Shown piece by piece: positions 35,665 through 44,514 of a stretch of 56,865 nucleotides of DNA; within the stretch, counting starts at the first letter, position 1; each line of letters starts with the position of its first letter. The notes below the pieces were generated by a model, which did no database searches, had not been told where the DNA came from, and worked only from the letters and a program-made list of their open reading frames with translations. This stretch comes from Chloroflexota bacterium (lineage in GTDB: Bacteria; Chloroflexota; Ktedonobacteria; Ktedonobacterales; Ktedonobacteraceae), in contig VBHI01000219.1 in NCBI GenBank assembly GCA_005881495.1, positions 1-56,865 of the forward strand, read 5' to 3'. Both the position numbers and the translations under genes were made by a program.

Positions 35665-35695
35665 GGATACGATAGTACTCTTCCCTGATACGTTC
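35665..35695 (+). promoter_or_regulatory. Shared 31-bp site, copy 2
   Basis: GATAC-G-ATAGTAC, 7 bases, TGATAC, then GTTCG. It precedes a broken glycosidase frame, so the gene it served is probably lost. Confidence 0.65.
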
Positions 35696-35700
35696 GCAAC

Positions 35701-36444
35701 TTGTCTTCTCCTACGCACTTCTCTACACTCCTATTAGGAAGTGAAAAAAACAAGAGTGAGAAAGATGCGGCCAATAAGGTATTTCGTGGAAAAAACTCCG
35801 ATGGTTCATGGGCTGCGAGGAACATCGGTTTCTACGAGGGGACAGAGAAGAGGTATGCATTTGATGTAGTCCATGACCCTCTTGGGCTGGCCGATCTTTA
35901 TGGAGACAGGACCATGACCTCGCAAATAAATACCCTCTTAACCCCGAATAAGGATTATAATGACTATGAACCAACATACCAAATTTTACCGATTTACAGC
36001 AACAGCCCGTCTACTGCTCAGGATATAACCCGGAACAGGTTTGTTCCGCAATTCAAATCCCTGAATATGTGGGAAGGTTGGTGGACAGGATCAGATGTTT
36101 ACTATACGGATAATGCTGGTGCGCTAGTTTTAGCCCTATTAGGCTTATATTCGATACAAGCACCGGGTGCGCAGTGGGTAATCACCAGCCCCTCCGTTAC
36201 CACGGCAGTCATTCATGGTCTAAAAGATACCATTATTCAGGCCAATAATAACTCACCCCGTAATGCCTATATATCTTCCATTCAGGTGAACGGTGCTACA
36301 TACCCAAGCTATTTTATCTCAGGCAAGAGCCTTGTAGCGGAAAATACAACCATCACCTTGGGCATGACCAGTAGACCCTCACGTATCGGCAAGATGTATG
36401 TCACCGGGACAGACGGAGAAGTCCTGGCAGCCGCCTACAGATAA
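35701..36444 (+). pseudogene. GH92-like glycosidase, C-terminal half, frameshifted
   Basis: No proper start (TTG without a ribosome site). NSDGSWAARNIGFYEG and YAFDVVHDPLGLADLYG, then DNAGALVLALLGLYSI, WVITSP and ISSIQVNGATYPSYFISG, follow the order of GH92 alpha-mannosidase C-terminal domains. The frame breaks near 36435. The missing C-terminal domain (TAVSVNGSPLTNWTYDSAT) continues in the +1 frame, joined to WD40 repeats. Confidence 0.7.
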
Positions 36445-37510
36445 CACAACCTTTCTTCAATTCCAGAATGATCCGATAGCACTCACATCCCAAGCCAAGA
36501 TCTATGCGACAAAACGACCTACCGCGGTGTCTGTCAATGGTTCACCGCTTACTAACTGGACATATGACTCTGCAACAAGTACGCTTAATATCAAAGGTAT
36601 CCCAGCCGGAAATGTTCTCATACGCTTTGGCGGCACAGTATACACCTACCAGGGCCACACGAGCATAGTAACCGGTGTAGCCTGGTCGCCCGATGGCAAG
36701 CGTATCGCCTCGGCGAGTCAGGATGAGACAGTACAGGTGTGGGATGCCACCACTGGAGGCCACGTGCTGAGGTATCGAGGGCATAAGAGCATTGTGATGG
36801 CGGTAGCATGGTCGCCTAATGGGAAAAGCATCGCCTCGGCCAGCCAGGATGGAGCAGTGCAGCTATGGAATGCCACCACAGGAGCCTATATGTTCACCTA
36901 TCGAGGTCATACGGGTACTGTGACAGCTCTGGCATGGTCACCCGATGGTACACGCATTGCCTCTAGTTCCTGGGATAAGACGGTACAGGTATGGGATGCC
37001 ACTACAGGGAAGCGCCTGCTAACCTATCAAGGTCATACGAGTATCGTGACGGCGGTAGCATGGTCACCTGATGGGATGCACATCGCCTCGGCAAGTGATG
37101 ATCATACAGTACAGGTGTGGGATGCCGCTACAGGGAATCACGTCTACACCTATCATGGCCATGCGGGGCTAGTCAATGCGGTGGCCTGGTCGCCCGATAG
37201 TAAGCGCATCGCCTCAGGAAGCGATGATCATCAGGTGCAGATCTGGAATGCCACCACTGGAGGCGATGTTTTTATCTACCATGGCCATGGCGATGCTGTG
37301 AAGGTCGTAGCATGGTCGCCCGATGGCAGATACATCGCCTCGACAAGTCTTAATGGGACGGTGCAGGTGTGGAAAGCCGCTGGAGGAAAACTTGTCTTCA
37401 CCTATCAGGGCCGTACTAGCATCGTGACTGCGCTAGCCTGGTCGCCTGATAGCACGCGTATTGCCTCGGGGAGTACTGATTTGACGGTGCAGGTCTGGCT
37501 GGTAGAATGA
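36398..37510 (+). CDS. Seven-repeat WD40 beta-propeller with a glycosidase-derived N-terminus
   Basis: Seven WD40 units of about 42 residues (each with GH, AWSPD, IAS and VQVWDATTG), first at about residue 83 and last ending at the stop: one complete seven-bladed propeller. The first 80 residues are the C-terminal beta domain of the frameshifted glycosidase upstream. ATG 36398 has no ribosome site, and the natural start is unclear. Either the propeller is made as a fusion by frameshifting, or it is a recombination product. Likely a protein-interaction scaffold, perhaps exported. The repeats differ at the nucleotide level, so it is not a recent expansion. Confidence 0.75.
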   Translation: MSPGQTEKSWQPPTDNTTFLQFQNDPIALTSQAKIYATKRPTAVSVNGSPLTNWTYDSATSTLNIKGIPAGNVLIRFGGTVYTYQGHTSIVTGVAWSPDGKRIASASQDETVQVWDATTGGHVLRYRGHKSIVMAVAWSPNGKSIASASQDGAVQLWNATTGAYMFTYRGHTGTVTALAWSPDGTRIASSSWDKTVQVWDATTGKRLLTYQGHTSIVTAVAWSPDGMHIASASDDHTVQVWDAATGNHVYTYHGHAGLVNAVAWSPDSKRIASGSDDHQVQIWNATTGGDVFIYHGHGDAVKVVAWSPDGRYIASTSLNGTVQVWKAAGGKLVFTYQGRTSIVTALAWSPDSTRIASGSTDLTVQVWLVE

Positions 37511-37682
37511 GGAACAGGTAGTGAAGAAATCCTCCTGTCATAATCGCAAATGGAAGCGGGTAGTACACCCAATCGCGACGAGAAAACCAATATACGAGGA
37601 AATAGGCCGGAGTAGCCAAAATCGCAACCGTAAGCGCGGCGAAGATTGGGTAATCCCACCGCTTGAATACCAGGTCCGTCAT
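37510..37682 (-). pseudogene. N-terminal stub of a membrane GT2
   Basis: From ATG 37682: TDLVFKRWDYPIFAALTVAI, a membrane helix, then WFSRRDWVYYPLPFAIMTGG, the usual N-terminus of cellulose-synthase-like GT2 proteins. The similarity stops where the frame enters the antisense of the WD40 gene's 3' end, so the rest of the gene has been replaced. Confidence 0.6.
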
Positions 37683-37775
37683 CACGGCAATCTACCCCTG
37701 TACTAAGGTTGTTGTCGCCATGAAATCCCCCCAGTATTGCATGCTGCTGTCTCAATATAGAGCATTACCGTAGTG

Positions 37776-40700
37776 TTAAAAACCTCTAGCGCTGCAAAGG
37801 CGATGGTCAGCGAGCAGACCGGATGGTATAGGTCGCGTCGGCAGCGGAGAGCGCCCATTCCGGTGATACAGACGGAGCCCATCAGGTTGCTGAACTACAA
37901 GCGTAAATTTTGACAGAAATGCTGGGCTCTCGAGATCGAGGCGCATTGTTATGGGATCACCTTGCACTCCTGAAGGCACTATGATCCATTCCACCATCGA
38001 TGCTGGATCGTTCAGTGCCTTCTTCCATAACTCAGCGGAGCCTTCATAGATAGTATTCTTGAGGTCAATTCCAGCCTCTGATTCAGCAATACGGAAGGCG
38101 TTTACATCTTCCAGAATCCTTCCCCCATCATAGTGTTGCGCAAGATAAACGGTTATAGGTTCTGTTGGTGCACAAGAAAAACCATACTGGCCATCTTGCA
38201 GTGAGATAATACCTCCAGAAGCAGTTAAAATGGTCTGTATGACGACAGCTATTACAAGGACAATTTGTCCTATTAGAGGCCTAATACGCTCTGGCATACT
38301 GATAGGCCAACGCCTTGCTAGTATCGCTAGAAAGAGTGCAATGGGTGCAACGGCCTGCACACCAAAGCGGACATTCCACAAGTATTGCCATGAAGTGGCT
38401 GTACCAACTCCTGGCAAATAGATGGTACCTTGTCCAAAGTAGAATATAAGGATGTAAAAGACGAAAGGTGTGAGAAATGCCATTGCCCCAAACATGTCTG
38501 GTGCCAGGCGACGTCGAAAGACAAAAACGACGACGGCAATCGCTGCCAGAAAAAAAAGGATCGGTCCGACAGTCTCCATGGAGAGAAGCATGTAGGCACT
38601 GATAGACTGCCAGAGGTTATGATACGTATAAAGCCGTTCGTTGACGGCGGCTGAAAACAGATAGTGATGGAAGTAGAACGCATCACCGAAAATGACCCTA
38701 TCCCAAAGGAACCACAATCCTATTCCCAGACCAGCTAGTGTGACGAAAACGATCAGGGTACCCTCAATCTGTGCCAAGTGCTGACGTTTGCTCCATCCGA
38801 GTACCACAATCAAGACAAGCAATACTAAGAACAAGCCCCAGCCATCAAAGCGTGACAGGGTCGCCAGGAAAGTGCTTGCCGCCACTCCCACCAGGTGCTT
38901 CGGGTGATTGTCCTGTGTCCATGCCAGGAAATAGTAACAGGCCATTACTGACGTAGCGATACATACTGTTTCACTAAGTGGTGTGCTCTGCAAATAGAGA
39001 ATATTTGGGTTCAGGATGAAAAGCAGCGTACCCACAAAGCTAGCGCGACTATCATGCGTCAAACGACGTGCCGAAAAAAACAGATAGACTGCTGCGACGA
39101 CATAACATAGCATTGACGGGAAACTTCCTGCTAGACCAGTACGCCAGAGATAGTCATTCCAAATGAAAGGTAGCATTAGCAGTTGTGGCAAAGGAAGCCA
39201 AACACCTCCAAGTTGAGCAAGACCTGGAGGGGTATTAACGAAGACCCTTCGCGCAATCCTCAGATGTGAGATGGCATCACCATAGAGCAATAGCTGATGA
39301 TGTTGGAAAAAATACCAGCAGGAGGTGATGCTAGCGATACACGCGATGACGAGCGTGGTTATCAGCCAGGGGTCTTTGAGCCATTGTTGCCATGGCAAGC
39401 GCTTTAGATAATGCACGAATAGACGCTGAGCTCTTCTGACGGTAGGTAATTTTTCGATCACCTCGAGATCCTCTTCCTCCGTTGCGCTACCGGAGAACGA
39501 GGGAGACGCAGGCAAGGGCGAGGATAGATGCCTGGCGTTCCTGATGGCAGGTCTTTTATCGGTCACCTCGAGATCCTCTTCCTCCGCTGTGCTAGCGGAG
39601 GACGCGCGAGGCGCGGGCAATGTTATCATAGTCCACCAGGCCGACCGTCCATGGTAGGCTGTGCTAGCGGAGGACGCGTGAGGCGCAGGTAATAGTGGGG
39701 GTACACATTTTGTGCTTGTGAAGGCAGGTGATTGCATGGTCGCCACCGACCTGGGTTCCTCTTCCACAGTCGTGCTAGCGGAGAACGAGTGAGGCGCTGG
39801 CAATGGCGGGGACGCATGCTTTGTGCTCGTGAAGGCAGGTAATTGCATGGTCACCCTCGACTGGGGCTCCTCTTCCACAGTTGTCCTACCGGAGGAAGAG
39901 TGAGACGAACGTAGGTGCAAGCCGTGCTTGGTCTTCTCCCAGTAATGCGGTTTGAAGATGAGCTGGTAGAGAGCCAGAGATGCTGCTACCGTCATCATCG
40001 CCCAGTAGATAGGAATAGATAACGCCCACTTGATCAAGCTAAACCGACTAAGTTTCATGCACCCAATGAGGTGGATGTAGGTATAGAAGAAGTTACCAAA
40101 GATGAGACAGAGCGTGCCCATATAGAGGATAGGCCCTGGGAACAATGTATGATACACATCTACCGGGCGGAACAGGATGTAGATCGCCAGCAGTACCCAC
40201 ATCAGAGGATTCACAAATAACACCGCCGTCTTGCCACCTATCACCAGTTGCAGTGAGAGGAACTCGCGCAGGCGTCCCGGGCGCAAATAGCGCAGAGGCT
40301 CGCGCATATACACCAGGTATGTAAGCAGGTAGCCCTTGATCCAGCGTGACCGCTGTCGTATCCAGTTCTTCAACTGCGAGTTCGCCTCCTCATACGTGAT
40401 CGAATTCAGCATGACAGTCTTCAGACCGGAGCGGGCCAGGCGCAGACCCAGGTCGCAATCCTCAGTAACATTGAAGGGATCCCACGCACCTACCCTATGC
40501 AGCATCTCCATACGAAAATGATTCGATGTGCCTCCAAGCGGCAGCGGCAACTTCGTCTGTTGCATCCCCGGAAGCATTAGATCAAACCATAAGCAATACT
40601 CCACGGTGAACCAGCGCGTCAGCAGGTTCTGATTGCCATTGTAGTAGTTCAGCTTGGCTTGCACACAGGCCACATCTGAGTCATAATTTGCAAACGTCAG

Positions 40701-41462
40701 AACGGCTTTCTTGAGTTGTAGGGGATCGGGGACATCCTCTGCATCGTAGATGACCACATAATCTCCCGTAGCCTGCAATAATCCAAAATTACATGCACGA
40801 GGCTTTGTACGCGGCTGACCATCAGGCACTGTCACGATGCTGAAATGTTGTGGTAGGTGCATCGCTGCGATGGCTTTGCGCGTCTCCGCATCGTTTTCCT
40901 CAGTGAGGAAGAGAATCTGCAACTTGTCAGCCGGGTAGTCCAGCGCCTGCATTGCTTGCACAAATTGGGGCACCACTTCGGCCTCGCGATAGAGTGGGCA
41001 GAGGATCGTATACTGTGGCCAGTCCGCATCAGCAAGCGCATATACGGTCGCATCGTCGATCTGTTCATCCGTTGACTGGTTGAGTGCCAGCATGATTAGC
41101 AAGAAGTCCAGGATTAAAGAGCTAAAGTACAGCACGGTAATCATGGCAATAATCACAATGACCAGCTTCATACCATAGAAAAACAGGCCGAGCCCACACC
41201 CAAGCATAATTGTGCTCAGGACCACAACTTGCCTGCGCGTAAAACTTTTGTACGCAGAGAGTGCATGCCGAAAAGGGGCGAAAGGACGAAACTCCTGGCC
41301 TTTAACGGTGACGGTTCTTAAGGCGTCCTCGGCATACTTTCTGCTTTCTTCCTGGTAGCTGCCGTTGTTATTGCGCTGAGCCTCGGTAGTCAGCCACTCG
41401 GCGTAGCGTATAATCTCGAGTTGTTCGTCGGTATTGGCATCGACGATGGGAGCCGTTAGGAT
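37776..41462 (-). CDS. GT2 (BcsA-like) - repeat linker - GT39-like membrane glycosyltransferase giant
   Basis: The frame is open for 1229 codons from ATC at 41462-41460. AAAGGAG (41476-41470) sits 7 bases before it, and no ATG, GTG or TTG lies between the ribosome site and GTG at 41225, 79 codons downstream and without a site. An in-frame TAA lies just upstream. Order (numbering from 41462): soluble N-terminus; two membrane helices (about 85-135); GT2 catalytic domain with LCPLYREAEVVP, YDAEDVPD, TEDCDLGLRL and QRSRWIKG (about 150-380); membrane helices; Pro/Ser/Glu-rich repeat linker (about 520-680); then a GT39/ArnT-like multi-helix domain (LGGVWLPLPQL, about 10 helices). It probably polymerises or exports a polysaccharide and adds a lipid-linked sugar. 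Confidence 0.85.
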   Translation of the reverse strand: MLTAPIVDANTDEQLEIIRYAEWLTTEAQRNNNGSYQEESRKYAEDALRTVTVKGQEFRPFAPFRHALSAYKSFTRRQVVVLSTIMLGCGLGLFFYGMKLVIVIIAMITVLYFSSLILDFLLIMLALNQSTDEQIDDATVYALADADWPQYTILCPLYREAEVVPQFVQAMQALDYPADKLQILFLTEENDAETRKAIAAMHLPQHFSIVTVPDGQPRTKPRACNFGLLQATGDYVVIYDAEDVPDPLQLKKAVLTFANYDSDVACVQAKLNYYNGNQNLLTRWFTVEYCLWFDLMLPGMQQTKLPLPLGGTSNHFRMEMLHRVGAWDPFNVTEDCDLGLRLARSGLKTVMLNSITYEEANSQLKNWIRQRSRWIKGYLLTYLVYMREPLRYLRPGRLREFLSLQLVIGGKTAVLFVNPLMWVLLAIYILFRPVDVYHTLFPGPILYMGTLCLIFGNFFYTYIHLIGCMKLSRFSLIKWALSIPIYWAMMTVAASLALYQLIFKPHYWEKTKHGLHLRSSHSSSGRTTVEEEPQSRVTMQLPAFTSTKHASPPLPAPHSFSASTTVEEEPRSVATMQSPAFTSTKCVPPLLPAPHASSASTAYHGRSAWWTMITLPAPRASSASTAEEEDLEVTDKRPAIRNARHLSSPLPASPSFSGSATEEEDLEVIEKLPTVRRAQRLFVHYLKRLPWQQWLKDPWLITTLVIACIASITSCWYFFQHHQLLLYGDAISHLRIARRVFVNTPPGLAQLGGVWLPLPQLLMLPFIWNDYLWRTGLAGSFPSMLCYVVAAVYLFFSARRLTHDSRASFVGTLLFILNPNILYLQSTPLSETVCIATSVMACYYFLAWTQDNHPKHLVGVAASTFLATLSRFDGWGLFLVLLVLIVVLGWSKRQHLAQIEGTLIVFVTLAGLGIGLWFLWDRVIFGDAFYFHHYLFSAAVNERLYTYHNLWQSISAYMLLSMETVGPILFFLAAIAVVVFVFRRRLAPDMFGAMAFLTPFVFYILIFYFGQGTIYLPGVGTATSWQYLWNVRFGVQAVAPIALFLAILARRWPISMPERIRPLIGQIVLVIAVVIQTILTASGGIISLQDGQYGFSCAPTEPITVYLAQHYDGGRILEDVNAFRIAESEAGIDLKNTIYEGSAELWKKALNDPASMVEWIIVPSGVQGDPITMRLDLESPAFLSKFTLVVQQPDGLRLYHRNGRSPLPTRPIPSGLLADHRLCSARGF
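39430..39910 (-). repeat. Intragenic degenerate tandem repeats (linker of the GT giant)
   Basis: Four to five units of about 35-38 codons, each with EEEP or EEEDLEV, a TMQLPAFTSTK-like core and LPAPxxxSAS. Neighbouring units are clearly similar in DNA, so unequal exchange could change the length. Confidence 0.75.
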
Positions 41463-41752
41463 AGTGATTCTCCTTTATTTAGTATGTTCTTCCTTACGAT
41501 GATAAGTAGAAAGTGCATTTTATTGAATTTCATAGTTGTAGGCCTCTTTGTAAGTTCGAAGAAGTCACCCCTGACTATCTAGACGAGAATGTCATCCCTG
41601 AGCATCCGGTCTAACTAAATGTAGCAAAGAGGGGCTAATGTTCTCAAGGAACAATAGTATCAATGAAGGGTATTATCGTATCATCTGTCAATTGGGCTAC
41701 TCAGGCAGTTTGCACATAGCATTATCAGTATCCCACCTTGTAATGTATCCTG
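41463..41752 (-). promoter_or_regulatory. Leader of the GT giant, including conserved blocks and shared 31-bp site copy 4
   Basis: Site copy 4 at 41652-41682 (minus): GATAC-G-ATAATAC, 7 bases, TGATAC, then TATTG, 189 bases before the ATC start. Between them lie the blocks TCCTTGAGA, GGGGTGACTTC and TTACAAAGAGG shared with 34102-34205. No gene seen. Confidence 0.65.
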
Positions 41753-42559
41753 CTAGTGCTGTGCGACCGACGGGAGTTCCTTCATTTCAGAGGCTTGCAT
41801 AGAAGCCTCTTGTAGTTGCATTGCATTGCTTCTTGACACGATCACCCCCCGTTTCAATACTTGTCTGCTGAACCGAGTCTTCAAGACATAGGTGAATCCC
41901 TCGATTATAATTTTGCGGGACATTTTGGATTTCCCAACGCGCCTGTCCATAAAGATAATTGGCGTTTCGACGATTTTGAATCCTTGCTGCCCCGCTCGAT
42001 AAGCCATTTCTATCTGGAAAGCATAACCCTGCGACTGCACTGTGTCCAGGTCTATGCTCTCTATGACCTGGCGCCGGTATAAACGATAGCCAGCAGTGCA
42101 ATCGTGAACAGGAATGCCCAGCGTGAAACGCGCAAAGATATTCCCGCCGCCGCTGATCAGCCACCGTAATAGCGACCAGTTGGGCGTATACCCCCCAGGA
42201 ATGTAACGCGAACCGATCACTACATCCGCATGCTCGATAGCCTTCAGAAAATCAGGGAGATAGCGCGGATCATGGGAGAAATCGGCATCCATCTCAAAAG
42301 CAGCATCATAGCCATGTTCAATAGCGTACTTAAACCCTGCAATATAGGCTGTGCCCAGGCCCAGCTTACCTGGCCGATGGAGCACTTTTACCCGGGAATT
42401 CTCGTTATGTATCTCGTCGGCGAGTTCTCCTGTGCCATCTGGCGAGTGATCGTCAACGATCAGCACATCCGTCTCTGGCACATACGAAAAGATCTCTTCG
42501 AGCAAAGGACGCAGATTCTCAATTTCGTTATACGTCGGTGTAATAAGTAATGTCTTCAT
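41753..42559 (-). CDS. Polyprenyl-phosphate mannosyl/glucosyltransferase (DPM1-like GT2)
   Basis: 268 aa. Short soluble GT2 of the dolichol-phosphate mannose synthase type: TPTYNEIENL, VDDHSPDGTGELAD, MDADFSHDP, GSRYIPGG and RVGKSKMSRKI. It transfers a hexose from GDP or UDP to polyprenyl phosphate, giving the donor that GT39-type membrane transferases (such as the next gene) use. The start overlaps the stop of the small upstream gene (ATGA, 42556-42559). A 3' remnant of a paralogue is at 27301-27456. Confidence 0.92.
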   Translation of the reverse strand: MKTLLITPTYNEIENLRPLLEEIFSYVPETDVLIVDDHSPDGTGELADEIHNENSRVKVLHRPGKLGLGTAYIAGFKYAIEHGYDAAFEMDADFSHDPRYLPDFLKAIEHADVVIGSRYIPGGYTPNWSLLRWLISGGGNIFARFTLGIPVHDCTAGYRLYRRQVIESIDLDTVQSQGYAFQIEMAYRAGQQGFKIVETPIIFMDRRVGKSKMSRKIIIEGFTYVLKTRFSRQVLKRGVIVSRSNAMQLQEASMQASEMKELPSVAQH

Positions 42560-42792
42560 AGAATTTTGTCTCCATCCGTATCGCTACTAGATTCCTCATC
42601 CACAACAACGCTCTCAATGCCTGGCTCGGTGTCGCGCTGTGCGGCCGCTATCGTATCCCGGTAGGCATCGATGAATTCCATTAGCTCCACCGCCTCGTCT
42701 AGTGTCAGGTCAAAACTAAACCCCACCGGGTGGATGAGAGCTAACCCGGTCTTCTTCATCCGTGCCTTGTACTTGCCGATCATTGCCTCCAT
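42556..42792 (-). CDS. Small hypothetical protein in the polysaccharide operon
   Basis: About 78 aa from ATG 42792 (or 95 from ATG 42843, which would overlap the upstream gene). The centre, GLALIHPVGFSFDLTLDEAVELMEFIDAY, is predicted amphipathic, and the C-terminus is acidic. Not recognised. Its stop overlaps the DPM1-like start, so the two are translationally coupled, and its start lies 19 bases after the GT2-GGDEF-like gene. An accessory subunit of one of these transferases is possible. Confidence 0.6.
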   Translation of the reverse strand: MEAMIGKYKARMKKTGLALIHPVGFSFDLTLDEAVELMEFIDAYRDTIAAAQRDTEPGIESVVVDEESSSDTDGDKIL

Positions 42793-42811
42793 CTCAGCTC
42801 TTCTCTTTCTC

Positions 42812-44128
42812 TTAATGAGTGATGTTCCCCTTTTCGTCGGCATCAGTCGCTTGAGCTGCAATGATGACCTCGTCGAACAAGGGGCTGCTGACAGTCACAC
42901 CTCCATTCTTTGCCTTCAAGCCAAAGGTCAGTGAGCTATAGGCTACCGTCACTTTGACCTTCCGACCTCGCATGCCCGTGCGCACAGGTGTTGCTTCAAC
43001 GACCTCCTGGATACGTCGAGCCACCAGTTCGGCCCCGTGTTGCTCAGCGCGAATGACGGCGGTCATGATTCCAGGTCCATTGATCGAGAGTTTGTCTTCT
43101 TTGCGAATCTTGCTACGCAACAATGGTAAGAGCTTCCGGGCCGCCTCAGTGGCCTCACGGTCCTCACCCTCAGGGTTCATATCATACCCTTGGGCACCTT
43201 CAAGCATGAAGCGAAAGACCAGGACGCTCTGGGCGTTACACAGGCGGCGCACTTTCTGCTTGCCCGCCTCCAGGTCCTTCGTCGAGTCGACCATTTGCCA
43301 GATGTGATGTTCCCGTTTATGGCGATAGTCATAGTAGCCCTGCATCCGTGCAAAGCCTTCAAGGGTTACCGCACCTAGCGTCCACATCATTTGTTTGGGG
43401 GCACTTAACGTCAAATCGCGTCTGGCGATAAGCTGGCGGGCAATGGGACCTGCCTTCATCGTCGATGCTACGTAGTTCTGCTGGTCCCGCACTTGCAGGT
43501 GCCCCGCGTAAATACGGCGGCGCTGCTTGAGGAAATCGGTGACGGTGAGCGGCCCTTTGTTATAGACAATACAGGCCGGTTCATAGATCAACTGATAGCC
43601 CAGCTGGGAAATGAGCGCCTGGATAGAGATTTCATCCACCGGACTGTCAATTGGGATCCCTGAAATGACATTGCGGAAGGCGATCACTTCCCCGAGTTTT
43701 GGGTGGGTACGGGCCAGGTGGTCATGCAAGCGCCAGAGCAGATGGACCGTGTGCCCCATAAAAGTGGGAAGGACATCAGCGCCAATTAATACGACGATTG
43801 GACTGCTAGCCTGCTTGAGAAAAAGGTTGATTGCAGAGGCTTTGCCTTCACGCTTCTCCTGGACACACACTCGTACTCGAGGCTCTTGAAGCGCAATTTC
43901 GGCTACAATCGGTACGGTGCGATCTGTGCAACCACTGGCAACGACGATAACTTCCACAATGCACACGGATAGGACTTGCTGTTGGAGAACAGCGCGGATG
44001 GTGCGGCCAATATTGGCTTCTTCATTATGGGCCATAATGCCTACGCTGCAATGGACATAGTCGTCACCTTGCCGTGCCTGCCAATCCTCCGGCATCGATC
44101 GGACTTCAGGTATGCTCTCCGTTGTCAT
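42812..44128 (-). CDS. GT2 glycosyltransferase fused to a degenerate GGDEF-like domain
   Basis: 438 aa. Residues of about 25-290 form a GT2 domain: VGIMAHNEEANIGRTI, VVASGCTDRT, EKREGKASAINLFL, IGADVLP and a QRRRIYAGH end motif. Residues of about 295-420 have the order of a GGDEF domain: VLVFRFMLEGAQGYD (the I/D-x-FK strand), ATEAARKLLPLLRSKIRKEDKLS, and VKVTVAYSSLTF. Here NGPGIM replaces GGDEF, so it should not make c-di-GMP. A regulatory or structural role is inferred. ATG 44128 has AAGGGAGG just upstream; first gene of the operon that runs to 41753. Confidence 0.8.
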   Translation of the reverse strand: MTTESIPEVRSMPEDWQARQGDDYVHCSVGIMAHNEEANIGRTIRAVLQQQVLSVCIVEVIVVASGCTDRTVPIVAEIALQEPRVRVCVQEKREGKASAINLFLKQASSPIVVLIGADVLPTFMGHTVHLLWRLHDHLARTHPKLGEVIAFRNVISGIPIDSPVDEISIQALISQLGYQLIYEPACIVYNKGPLTVTDFLKQRRRIYAGHLQVRDQQNYVASTMKAGPIARQLIARRDLTLSAPKQMMWTLGAVTLEGFARMQGYYDYRHKREHHIWQMVDSTKDLEAGKQKVRRLCNAQSVLVFRFMLEGAQGYDMNPEGEDREATEAARKLLPLLRSKIRKEDKLSINGPGIMTAVIRAEQHGAELVARRIQEVVEATPVRTGMRGRKVKVTVAYSSLTFGLKAKNGGVTVSSPLFDEVIIAAQATDADEKGNITH

Positions 44129-44433
44129 GATGGACCTCCCTTTTCCTTCGCAAGCAACGCTATTGATCTTATATTGATCTTATAGAGTAGAGTATTAAAC
44201 TTTGCCTCGATATAGACAATCTTCTAATGGGTCATGAAAATACACTTTGGTATACACTTCTCAAATTGCTTTTTCTTTTGGTTTGAAATGGTCCTGCGAG
44301 AATAATCTGTATGAACTGTACAAAGCGAGGACTATCAGCTATTCTTGTAGATAGAGAAACGAAAAGAGGTCTGCTCCACAGCGACATATTTCAGACAAGA
44401 AAGGCGCTTATCCATGTCACAAGGAGGCACACA
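44129..44433. other. Gap upstream of the polysaccharide operon
   Basis: AT-rich divergent intergenic region. No gene or clear promoter recognised. Confidence 0.5.
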
Positions 44434-44514
44434 ATGATCTCGCAAGAATTCATCCAGATTGAGGAACACCATGGGGCTCACAACTATGACCCATTGGATG
44501 TGGTCCTCACATAA
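44434..44514 (+). pseudogene. rocD: Ornithine aminotransferase, 26-codon N-terminal stub
   Basis: ATG 44434 has a strong AAGGAGG 7 bases upstream. The product has SQEFIQIEEHHGAHNYDPL, matching the opening of ornithine-oxo-acid aminotransferases (FIELEEKYGAHNYHPLPVVL type), then stops at TAA 44512-44514. The rest of the gene is gone. Confidence 0.75.

Noticed and set aside
36640..37500. Tandem repeat array or CRISPR-like periodicity
   Set aside because: The periodicity of about 126 bases comes from WD40 codons; the units differ and have no spacers.
44311..44514. 67-codon frame upstream of the glutamate dehydrogenase
   Set aside because: Only the part from ATG 44434 has a ribosome site and similarity (rocD stub).
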